Shown one piece after another: positions 45,506 through 54,511 of a stretch of 64,000 nt of DNA (positions are counted from its first letter, which is position 1; each line of letters starts with the position of its first letter). The notes below the pieces were generated by a model, which searched no databases, was not told the origin of the DNA, and was given only the letters and a program-made list of their open reading frames with translations. The stretch spans positions 994,464 through 1,058,463 of the forward strand of contig CAXAMN010021374.1 in NCBI GenBank assembly GCA_963970005.1, read 5' to 3'. The stretch is from Durusdinium trenchii. Its lineage: Eukaryota; Sar; Dinophyceae; Suessiales; Symbiodiniaceae. The translations under genes and the position numbers were made by a program.

Positions 45506-48500
45506 ATGGCTGGCACCTCGACCTTAGACACCACCAGCCTGAGGGATAGCTTTATCCCGCAGTTTGACGGCCAGCCCCAGTCCTACAGAGAATGGAGGAA
45601 GAGAATAGCAATCTACCACCACAAGATGACCCTCCAGAAAAGATCCGGTGAGAGCCTGCTCAATCTCATCGGAAGCTTGCAGGGTGCTGCATGGAAAGTC
45701 GTTGAAGACTACGATCTCAAGAAGATCGAAAAGGAGGGAGCATTCGATGAGTTGATGGGCATGTTGGATAAGGCCTTCGCCTATGACGACAGAGTTCAAA
45801 TGCCACAGGATTTTGAGAACTTCTTCACCCACAACCTGCGCAAACCTGGCTCCACACTTTTGCAGTTCTGCGCAGAGTTTGATGAGAAACTTCGACGCCT
45901 TCAAGCTCACGGCGTGAAGTTGCCGACAACTGTGCAGGGCTGGTTTCTTCTCAAAAAGGCCAATGTGACCAGGGAGCAGCGACAACTTGTGCTCACTCAT
46001 GCACCCGGCCTCGAGAGAAACAAGGTCCAAGAAGCCTTGTACTTGTTTCTTGGCCAGGATCACAAAGCAGCCGTGGTCCCTGAACGTCGTCCCTTCGGAC
46101 GAGGTAAGGGGCACAAAGCCTTTGTGGCTGAAGAAGGCTGGGATGACCTCGATGAAGCCTTCTTTCAAGACGATCACGGCTGGGAAGATGACTATGAGGC
46201 TCAGGCCATTGAATCCTGGCAGGATGACGACTTCGGCTTCGATCAAGAGGCCGGTTACTACCAGTACGACAATGAGCATGAGGATGAAGAAGAAGGTTTT
46301 GTCGCCACCTCTGATGGCCCCTGGGACATCGATGAATATGACTCAGCCTACGCCAGCTACCTGGATGCCAGAAAGAGGTTTTCAGATTTGAAGTTGAGTC
46401 GAGGCTACTTGCCCATAGTTGCCTTGCAAGATGACACCAACCCATCCTCGATTCCCAGTTCTCCACAGCGCCTCCACAAGGGCAAGGGTCCTCGAAAGGG
46501 GAAAGGCGGCAAAAAGGGCCGCTCCAGCACCATCAAGTATCCCTCTCGACCGGGAGGGAAGGCTCCAGATCCCAAGGCTCGTTCATTCGCAGCCATCCAG
46601 TGTTTGCGCTGCGGCGCATCCGGCCACATGGCCGCCAACTGTCCAAAGAAGGGCACCTCGACGAGTTCCGGTCCTTCTGTGGTCAGCTCACCAGCCAAGC
46701 GACAGCACACGGAAGGCATGGCCGCAAACACCACCCCCATAGATGAACATGGTCATGTGATTTTTGAGGATCTCCAAGGTCGACAGCGTGTTGACTGCAC
46801 CATGATTGACCCTGGTGCAAGCGCCTTTCTGATGGGCACCGGACCGTTTGAGCGCTACATCCAACACCTTCAAGAGCTGCAGTATCCAGTCGATGACATT
46901 CAGATGACTTCCATCAAGCGTGTTTTTCATTTTGGTGGAGACCACAGTGTGAGTTGTCATTGGAAAGCTAGGTTGCCTGTGTTTTTCAACCACAACTATG
47001 GCTATGTCACTGGATTTGTCATCCCAGGTGAGACGCCTATGTTGATGGGTCGCCCTATCCTTGAGGCTCTTGGTTTGACGCTCAACTTTCAAAAGAAGCT
47101 GTTGATGTGGGAAGACTCTCCCTGGCAGGACATCACCATCGGTCGACATGGGGAATACCTGTTGCCTCTGACAGCCGACTTCCAACCTGACATGCTCACT
47201 CGGCCACCGGCGTTCGACCTTGTCCTGGCAGATTCCGCCCTCCACGAGGATGTTGAGCCCTTCAAGACCTACAAGAGTCAGGAGGGGGTCTCTCAGGACG
47301 CCGGTCAGACGCCTGTGGCAGAGGGGAGCCGGAAGATCGCGCTGAAAGACTGGAAGCGCATTGACCATGCGCTCAACCACACAGAGCGCCAACTTCAGGC
47401 CATGGTTACTTCGGAACTTCATGCTCCACCCCGACCACGGTTGATTTGGGAGGTCTATGCTGGCGCCTCCAGAGTGTCAGCAATCGCAGAAACGTTGGGC
47501 TGCAAAGTTGAAGTTTTTGGATATGAGACCGGTTGGGACTTCGACGACCCCTCACACAGAGCAGCCTTTCTTCGCAAACAGCAGGATGAACTCCCTGATG
47601 TGATTTTCCCGGCTCCCAAATGCAGTCTGTGGAGCAAGATGCAAGCTCTGGCAGCCAACACGCCCGAGCGAAAAGAAAAGTTGCAAGAAGAACGCCAATG
47701 GCATCATGATGTACATCTTCGTTTTGTCCGGCAGATTTACCGCCGACAGGTCCTTGGTGCTCGCCATGCCCATTTGGAACAACCCAAAGAGGCCTTGTCT
47801 TGGTACACCAAGGCACTTCAGAGCTTGCCAGGCTATCATGTGGTTTTTCATCAATGTGCCTACGGTGCCTGTTGCAAGGACATTGACAACAGTTGGAAGC
47901 TTGTTCTCAAACCTACAGCCCTTCGCACCACAAAGAGAGCTATGGCACAATCGATGAACTTGTTGTGTGACAAGAGCCACACTCATTGCACCTTGGGAGG
48001 ACGCATGCCTGGTGGACGCCTTCGCACCAAGTACCTTGAGGACTATCAGCCGGCCATGGCATCAGTCCTTGCTGTAGCCCTGGCTGCCGAAGAGACACCC
48101 CAGGCTTGGAACCAGGCCTACACCCTTGAGGACAGTCAGCCAGTTCGCTCACATCAAGGACGTCTCATCCAACTTTTGACGACCAACAAACAAGAGGCTG
48201 TTCGTGTGATCCAGAAACTACATAGAAACCTTGGCCACCCAAGTGCTGAGAAGCTCACCGACCTTTTGGAAGTCAGAGGCGCTTCTCCTGAGGTTCTTGA
48301 AGTCGCACGTCAATATCATTGTGCCACCTGTGACATGTTCAAGAAGCCTGCACAAGCATCTCCGAGCTCGGCCAAGGTGGTCACAACCTTCAATGATCAG
48401 CTACAGTGTGACGTGTTTTGGATCAAGAGTGGACAAAACAAGTTTCCAATCCTCTCCATGATTGATGCAGCCACCAAATGGCAAGCCGCCACCTTGTTGC

Positions 48501-49171
48501 AAGCTGAGAGGGGCGATTGTTTGATCGATGCTCTTCAGCGTTGTTGGCTTGCTCTTTTTGGTCCTCCTGCTCAACTCATCACTGACGAAGGAAGAGGTTG
48601 GCTTTCTGATGAGTTCACTCGCTTCACTGATGAACTTGCTCTCCAACACACCGTTGCACCTGGTGAAGCACATGAACGATTGGCGTTGGTCGAAAGACGC
48701 CACGCTGTTCTTCGCAAAAGCTGTGAACTGTACTTGCGAGAAACTGCTCAAGAAGGAGGTTCTGCAATCCGAGAAGCCTTAATCTATGTGGTTCCTCAGT
48801 TGAATGCTCAGCCAAACGCTTCTGGCTACAGTCCTTCTCAATGGCTTTTGGGTCAACAGCCCCACTTTCCTGGAGACCTTCTCAACCCTCATTTGTCACC
48901 ACTTCACCTAGAAGGCTCCAAGGGCTTTGGAGATGAGCTGCAAAAGCGAGCAACTGCTCGCATGGCCATTGTGCAGACAGACATCGATCGCCGTCTTCGG
49001 CGAGGCCTCCTCCGAAAGTACTTCGGCGCCAGCACTGTTTTCCAGCCTGGTCAACTTTGCTACTACTGGCGAGATGCCAGAGCGGCTGACCTGGTCAAGG
49101 TCAGATGGAAAGGCCCCGCAAGAGTCCTGATGCGAGAAGATGGTGACGATGGCAAACCCTCTCTCTACTGA
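45506..49171 (+). CDS. Copia gag-protease-integrase polyprotein, N-terminal part (1221 codons to TGA)
   Basis: Begins at an ATG 138 bp after the LTR. Gag occupies about residues 1-360 and ends in a Lys/Gly-rich tract; a CCHC zinc knuckle follows (C366, C369, H374, C379). The protease site is IDPGAS with D435; most copia proteases have D-S/T-G, so D-P-G is unusual. Integrase follows: HHCC zinc site (H906, H911, C939, C942) and the D969, D1027, E1063 triad with the expected 35-residue D-E spacing. The ORF stops at TGA (49169-49171). The next codons stay in frame and continue the integrase C-terminal region, so this TGA is an interruption or a readthrough site and not the natural end. Confidence 0.93.
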   Translation: MAGTSTLDTTSLRDSFIPQFDGQPQSYREWRKRIAIYHHKMTLQKRSGESLLNLIGSLQGAAWKVVEDYDLKKIEKEGAFDELMGMLDKAFAYDDRVQMPQDFENFFTHNLRKPGSTLLQFCAEFDEKLRRLQAHGVKLPTTVQGWFLLKKANVTREQRQLVLTHAPGLERNKVQEALYLFLGQDHKAAVVPERRPFGRGKGHKAFVAEEGWDDLDEAFFQDDHGWEDDYEAQAIESWQDDDFGFDQEAGYYQYDNEHEDEEEGFVATSDGPWDIDEYDSAYASYLDARKRFSDLKLSRGYLPIVALQDDTNPSSIPSSPQRLHKGKGPRKGKGGKKGRSSTIKYPSRPGGKAPDPKARSFAAIQCLRCGASGHMAANCPKKGTSTSSGPSVVSSPAKRQHTEGMAANTTPIDEHGHVIFEDLQGRQRVDCTMIDPGASAFLMGTGPFERYIQHLQELQYPVDDIQMTSIKRVFHFGGDHSVSCHWKARLPVFFNHNYGYVTGFVIPGETPMLMGRPILEALGLTLNFQKKLLMWEDSPWQDITIGRHGEYLLPLTADFQPDMLTRPPAFDLVLADSALHEDVEPFKTYKSQEGVSQDAGQTPVAEGSRKIALKDWKRIDHALNHTERQLQAMVTSELHAPPRPRLIWEVYAGASRVSAIAETLGCKVEVFGYETGWDFDDPSHRAAFLRKQQDELPDVIFPAPKCSLWSKMQALAANTPERKEKLQEERQWHHDVHLRFVRQIYRRQVLGARHAHLEQPKEALSWYTKALQSLPGYHVVFHQCAYGACCKDIDNSWKLVLKPTALRTTKRAMAQSMNLLCDKSHTHCTLGGRMPGGRLRTKYLEDYQPAMASVLAVALAAEETPQAWNQAYTLEDSQPVRSHQGRLIQLLTTNKQEAVRVIQKLHRNLGHPSAEKLTDLLEVRGASPEVLEVARQYHCATCDMFKKPAQASPSSAKVVTTFNDQLQCDVFWIKSGQNKFPILSMIDAATKWQAATLLQAERGDCLIDALQRCWLALFGPPAQLITDEGRGWLSDEFTRFTDELALQHTVAPGEAHERLALVERRHAVLRKSCELYLRETAQEGGSAIREALIYVVPQLNAQPNASGYSPSQWLLGQQPHFPGDLLNPHLSPLHLEGSKGFGDELQKRATARMAIVQTDIDRRLRRGLLRKYFGASTVFQPGQLCYYWRDARAADLVKVRWKGPARVLMREDGDDGKPSLY

Positions 49172-51559
49172 ATCAGCCACAAGACCCAGTTGCTCCGTTG
49201 TGCACCTCATCACCTGCGACCAGCCTTGGAGAAGGAGACTGACACCCTGATCAACGGCGTCCAAGAAGCAAAGAAGGCTATGTCAGAGCTGAAGAGCAAA
49301 GGAGTCACCAGACTTTTGGATCTCAATGTGGCCAATCGACGTCGCATCGAAGACTTAGAGTCGGAAGAGGAGGAGATTGAACAAGAAATGGAAGAAGAAG
49401 AGGAAGACTTGCAGCCTCCTGTGCAAAGACGCCGACTTGAAGCACCAATTGGTTCACCACAAGCTGTAGCACCTGCGCTCAATGACGCCACTCAGCCTGC
49501 ACCAGATGATGAACCAATACAGTCCGAACCGGATTTGGAGTACGCCCCTACATCCCCTGCACACAGTCAGCAAGGGGTTGAACCAGAACAACAGGCTCCA
49601 CCAACCACAAGTCCGGCGCCACTTGCATTACCACTTGAGGCACTACCAGCAGTTCCAGAGAACCAACCGGACACACCTTCTCTGAACGAACCATCCAGAG
49701 AACCCAGTCCGCCTCACTCAAGGGCCAGCCAGAACCTTCCAGCGTCCCAGCTGGACCCAGACACAGAGGCTCTGTACCAGCCAGCTCAACCTGGTGAGCG
49801 TTTTGAGCTGACGAGACGACGATACGACCAACAAGAGACCATCTCCTTCGGCAATCGACGCTATCGTGGCATCCCTCAGACATCACAACCAGAAACAACC
49901 AGCACCTCCAACCACCGAGCCGGTCCCTATGACAAGCCATCCACATCGGGCATTGACGATGTCATCGGACACAGTTTTGAGGTCGATGCAGTTGACCCTT
50001 CGTTCCTTCCGCCCGGATGGCACATGGAAGATGGCTTCATCACCATGGACCGCAGTCCCCAAGACTACTGGGAGGTGAAAGCAGGTTGTTTGATTCGCCA
50101 CCACGTCGTGCCTCGACGAACCAAGTTCGGCCTTCAACAGCTCAACAAAAGAGAGCTCCAACATCTTCCAGTCTCTCTGCAAAAGCTGGACTCCATCCGC
50201 ATCACTGTGCGCAAAACAGGCCAAGAGCTCAAGCAGGAATCTGATGTTTGGCAAAATGGAGCTGGTACCCCAACCAGAAAAGCCTGGACTGGTGTCACAA
50301 TCTTCCAGATCAACGGAGACACTCGTAAGGAGATGGGCATGACTGTGACTACCCATGACACCCAGTCAGCCAAGCAGTTGGGCCGAAAGCAAAAGGCTAT
50401 GGCCAACAAGAAGATGCAGAAAAACAAAGGCGAAATCAGGGAGCGTGAACTGTCCCTGGAACATCGCCTGCTCTTCCAACAGGCCAAGCAAAAAGAGTTG
50501 TCTTCTTTTTTTGAAAACGGAGTGTGGAGTTTTCAGACCACCAAGGAAGCCACACCCGAAAGGACACTCGCAAGCAGAATGCTGCTCAAATGGAGCAAGA
50601 ATGCCGACGGCAGTCCCCGAGCAAAGGCTCGTCTGGTGGTGAGGGGATACGCTGACGTTGATGCATTGGCAGGTTCACTCGAAACCTCCTCACCTGCATC
50701 CACTCGCCTCGGCAGAAATCTGTTTTTGAGTTTGAGTAGCTGCCTCGGATGGACCGGATGGTCCGCCGATGTTTCAACTGCCTTTTTGCAAGGCCTTCCA
50801 CAAGAACGGAAGTTATGGGTGAAGTTGCCGTCCGATGCACTGGCATTGTTGGGCGCAGACTCCAACACAAGAATGTTCCTCCACAAACCAGTGTACGGGC
50901 AACTGGACGCACCTCGTCGATGGTTTTTGGAAGCCAGCTCACGCCTCAAGCAGCTCGGATGGGAACAGCACTCCCTTGACCCCTGTTTTTGGAGAATGTT
51001 TGAGCCACAAGACGGTGATGCCTCCACACCAAAGTTGGTGGGACTTCTTTGTTTACATGTAGATGACATGTTGGGTGGCGGTGACAAAAACTCAGCTGTC
51101 TACTGCCGCATGGAGACCGAAATCAAGAAGATGTTCAATTTCCGCACCTGGCAGCAAGATGAGTCTTTTGAATACTGTGGCGCGGACATGTCTCGGTCGA
51201 CTGACGGCACTTGGACTATGAGCCACCAGAAGTTCTTTGGAAAGGTCAAGCCCTTGACCATTGAGAAAGGCCGCCAAACTCACTCACCAATGACCCCAAA
51301 AGAGCAAAGCTTGCTCAGAGGTCTCTTGGGGAGCCTCCAATGGCCAGCAGTTCAGTCGAGCCCACACCTTTTGGCCAGCACCTCAATCCTTTCAGGCGAA
51401 ATGAGCACCGGTCTAGCAGCACCACTTTTTGAAGCTAACAAGCTCCTAAGATTTGCCAAGGACAACAGCGATGTGACCCTGCGCTATCCACCCCCTTGGC
51501 GCAATCCAAGACCTCCGACTCAGCTGCGTGTTCGACGCAGCCCACGGAGTCAGACATGA
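49172..51559 (+). CDS. Copia integrase C-terminus and reverse transcriptase (same frame after the TGA)
   Basis: In the same frame as the upstream ORF; the first ATG (49190) is not a meaningful start. An acidic, Pro/Gln-rich linker (about 49330-49800) is followed by the RVT_2 reverse transcriptase. ADVSTAFLQG (Asp at 50768) and the active-site HVDDML (Asp pair at 51062-51067) are both present, so the RT looks catalytically complete. The frame is lost at an extra C within the five-C run 51491-51495; the ORF's last residues to 51559 are out-of-frame translation. The natural frame continues in the ORF from 51528. Confidence 0.93.
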   Translation: MSHKTQLLRCAPHHLRPALEKETDTLINGVQEAKKAMSELKSKGVTRLLDLNVANRRRIEDLESEEEEIEQEMEEEEEDLQPPVQRRRLEAPIGSPQAVAPALNDATQPAPDDEPIQSEPDLEYAPTSPAHSQQGVEPEQQAPPTTSPAPLALPLEALPAVPENQPDTPSLNEPSREPSPPHSRASQNLPASQLDPDTEALYQPAQPGERFELTRRRYDQQETISFGNRRYRGIPQTSQPETTSTSNHRAGPYDKPSTSGIDDVIGHSFEVDAVDPSFLPPGWHMEDGFITMDRSPQDYWEVKAGCLIRHHVVPRRTKFGLQQLNKRELQHLPVSLQKLDSIRITVRKTGQELKQESDVWQNGAGTPTRKAWTGVTIFQINGDTRKEMGMTVTTHDTQSAKQLGRKQKAMANKKMQKNKGEIRERELSLEHRLLFQQAKQKELSSFFENGVWSFQTTKEATPERTLASRMLLKWSKNADGSPRAKARLVVRGYADVDALAGSLETSSPASTRLGRNLFLSLSSCLGWTGWSADVSTAFLQGLPQERKLWVKLPSDALALLGADSNTRMFLHKPVYGQLDAPRRWFLEASSRLKQLGWEQHSLDPCFWRMFEPQDGDASTPKLVGLLCLHVDDMLGGGDKNSAVYCRMETEIKKMFNFRTWQQDESFEYCGADMSRSTDGTWTMSHQKFFGKVKPLTIEKGRQTHSPMTPKEQSLLRGLLGSLQWPAVQSSPHLLASTSILSGEMSTGLAAPLFEANKLLRFAKDNSDVTLRYPPPWRNPRPPTQLRVRRSPRSQT

Positions 51560-53138
51560 CGGCAGCAGCCAAGGTGGTTTCATCTGCCTCCTGACTCACA
51601 AGGAAGCCTTCGAAGGTGCAGAGACACCCTACCATGTCTTGGACTGGAAGTCCATGAAGCTTCCAAGGGTCGCCAGAAGTTCACTGGCTGCTGAGGCCCA
51701 AGCCTCAAGTGCTGCTGCAGACAATGTCGAGTTCATTGTTCGCTTTTGGAATGAGCTGTTCAATCCTCAGCTCGAGTTGAAAACCAACCTGGCCCTGTCA
51801 GAGAGCTCACTTCAACCAGTGTTGATTACAGATGCTAAAGCTCTGTACGACACCTACCATAGAGATGCTTTCAACCATGGCTCCAACGACAAACGCACAG
51901 CCCTGGAAGTGAAAGTGACCCGCCAACAAGTTGAGAGTTTTGGCGGAAGACTCAAATGGGTCAGCTCTGAACGCCAATACGGCGACGGACTGACAAAGCT
52001 GTCAGCAAGGCAGCTCCTGGCCGACAGACTCAGACACGGATCCATCAAGTACACTTGGGATCCAACATACACAGCGGCAAAGAAGAAGCCGCTAGAAAGC
52101 CGATGGAGCAGTCGAAACGAGTTCACAACCACAGGACAACATGACACAACCACTTACAACTCACAACCACAACACCAAGTTCCACTACAAGCCACAATGG
52201 ACGAGCACACGTCCCTGGAGCAGGAGTCACCACTACTCGAGGTTCCCAGGTCTGCCAATCTCAAAGAGATTGAAGTAGCCGGATCCGCTGTAGGTAGCAT
52301 GCCTCCCAGCCATGGACGTGCGCTTTTTGCGCTGCTGCTGATGTCGGCCCTCTCGCCGGCACACGCCGCCAGTGGTGATGAGAAGCCACTAGGACCTGGA
52401 TGGCTCTGGTGGTTGATCATGGTTTTTGTTGCTGCAGCAAGCTGCCTTTTGGGTCACTGGCTCACACGAAGGCGGAACACGCCCATCGTGAAGAACTTGA
52501 CGGACTCGCTCCAAGAGGCAGTGAAACTCCGAGATGAAGCCCTGGATTCCATGATTCTCTACCGGCAACGTGCCATTGAGAATCAGAAAGCTGCGCGTGA
52601 ACAACGCATAGCCAACGAGCTTGTTTTGCAAGAACTGGACCAGGCTCGCTCGGAACTACAAGAGTTGCAACAACGACACCACCACAGAGGTCCTCCACTC
52701 ACGCCCCAGGAAGAAGCAGATCGCCGCATAGCAGCTGAATCTCACTATCGTGAGACACTGTTGGACGCCAAGGGTCTTCTCCAGAGATGCTGGCGAGAAA
52801 TGGTGGAACACGCACGGACCTGTCCACTGAGAGACGAAGTCTTCATGGCCTCACGAGGTCGTGTCTGGCACCACAACCCAGACTGTCCGGTGCTTAACCG
52901 ACAAGCACTGAGTGTCCGTCCTGTGAGCTACTGCACCACCTGTGCTTCACAAGCGGTACCACCGGATGTTCGCCACGCTCAAAGCCGACGAACCCTGAAC
53001 GAAGACCTGCACATGTTTTTCACTCACCACGGCATCATCCACTACCGACAACCAGCACCACGTTTTCCAGTGGATGCACGGTTGGCCAGGACCATGGCCA
53101 CCAGAGATGCAAGCAGCTGGGCTAGTTCCGCCCAATGA
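51496..53138 (+). CDS. Copia RNase H plus membrane/coiled-coil/Cys-His C-terminal extension
   Basis: Continues the polyprotein in the +1 frame. RNase H motifs: VFDAAHG (first Asp), SLAAEAQA (Glu), ITDAKALYD (Asp), then RQYGDGLTKLSARQLL. After about 52090 the protein goes beyond the usual copia end. A signal-like hydrophobic stretch (ALFALLLMSALSPAHA, about 52320-52370), a Trp-rich TM helix (GWLWWLIMVFVAAASCLLG, about 52398-52455), a heptad-like charged coiled coil (about 52490-52680), and a Cys/His cluster (WHHNPDCPVL then SYCTTC, about 52867-52945) follow to TGA at 53136-53138. The last module could bind zinc. An env-like role is only a hypothesis. Confidence 0.9.
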
Positions 53139-53177
53139 GGACAGCTGAATTTTCTCAGTTTCTCCCCCCTTTTAGAC

Positions 53178-53360
53178 TGTAAAGTACACTCCATGTACTT
53201 GAGGTTCAGCTGTCAACTTGTGTTTTCCGAATCCTTTCATCCGCCAGAGGGCGGGTACTCAAGAGCACAGCTTCGGCCGCGAGAAAAGGAGACTTCGTCC
53301 GCTCCTTTCGTTTCTGGGGAACTTCGTGTGTCCACAGAACCTGCTACCACCGCAGTTGCA
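53178..53360 (+). repeat. 3' LTR (183 bp)
   Basis: Same TG...CA boundaries as the 5' LTR with one difference (C at 53238). Followed by CATAT, the right target duplication, which merges into a (TA)n run. Confidence 0.95.
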
Positions 53361-53365
53361 CATAT
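53361..53365. other. Target-site duplication, right (CATAT)
   Basis: Matches 45180-45184. Confidence 0.9.
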
Positions 53366-54511
53366 ATATATATATATATGTATATCCAATGGATTCTAAA
53401 GGTGTATCAATATGATTACTTTCTTGCCTATGTCCATTGCCCAAACTTCAGCCATGTAGCTGGATTGGGATTCTTCGTCTTCAGCCTCTGGATGAAGCTT
53501 CTGATGTCCTGCAAATCTGCTCATCATTTGTTGAACATTGAACAAAATTCACACACCTGTGGACATTACGAGTAGCATGGTCTGTTGGAGACAAACAGTT
53601 CTGTTGGCAGGAACGCGGATCTACTACTGACAGGGTATCGCAGCTGGTGCAGGAAAGACTGTTCATCAGTTGAGTAGGGCCACTTCGAGCAGTGCCAAGG
53701 TCCAAAGACTTGCTCTTCAGTCGGCCAAATGCACGGCTTGTTGAACCCCCAAATCACGTGCTTTTCAAAAAGGCAGTCCTACTGAAGTCAGACATGTTTG
53801 CACCATATCTTGCACCACCAACGATCGAACAAACAGATTCTCCGCATGCCGAAAAAATGCCTCCCCGCACAGGCCTTTTTCAGGCGCGTTCGCGCCAGGT
53901 TCTTGTAGCGGCAGCTGTGCAACATGATCGAGATGAGGCAGCCGATCGCCACATGAAGGCTACCTGATCGCATGTGGCGATGGCTGATGATGGCTGTGGG
54001 TCCAACATGTTCGACCCAGCCATCCCCTTACAAAAAAGGAACACCTTTGTTGTGTTAGGTTCACCTCTGTTGTTTCATGTTTTGTGGGGAAGGTGTCAGG
54101 TTGCCTGAAAGTGACCCGTAGCTATGAGGGAATGAACTTCTACCTTTCAAAGGTTGCATCGCCACATTTCACAAGTTCAAGAGCTGCGCCCTGCGCCCAA
54201 CTCTCTCAGCCCGCCACTGGTGCTTGGCAGGAACTTTGTGGCGCTGCTGTTCAAGTAGGCCAGCAAAGCTGCGAGCCGGTTGCTCTACACTCTAGACGTG
54301 ATGGAGTCGAAGACACAGGAGACAAATCGATGATGACAGAACCTGATTCTGGTCAGTGACGTCAGGGCATTCCAGTCCCTCTTCTATCTGTGATAGTTCA
54401 ACTCGTGAAGGACTGAAAAACATGCATGTAGCGCACCTTAAAGAAGGCCAAAAACAACCAGTGTGGAATCATCAGGAAGGGTCGATGCCATCTTTTCACC
54501 CCCAGAATCAC
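53366..54511. other. No gene called; possible 3' end of the minus membrane-protein gene
   Basis: Begins with a (TA)n microsatellite (to about 53385). Minus ORFs here are short and unsupported. Confidence 0.4.

Larger units (their letters stand above)
45185..53360 (+). mobile_element. Complete Ty1/copia LTR retrotransposon, recently inserted
   Basis: 8176 bp: 183-bp LTRs (TG...CA) at both ends, CATAT target duplications, a primer-binding site abutting the 5' LTR, and gag-protease-integrase-RT-RNase H in copia order. The LTRs differ at a single base (T at 45245, C at 53238), so insertion is recent. Two lesions break the frame: an in-frame TGA at 49169-49171 and an extra C in the run at 51491-51495. 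No classical purine-rich tract precedes the 3' LTR; the sequence there is instead pyrimidine-rich (TTTCTCCCCCCTTTT). It is inserted in plus orientation, against the direction of the host genes. Confidence 0.96.

Noticed and set aside
45524..46742. Antisense ORFs of up to 251 codons over the gag region
   Set aside because: Shadows of the gag-pol frame; no independent features.
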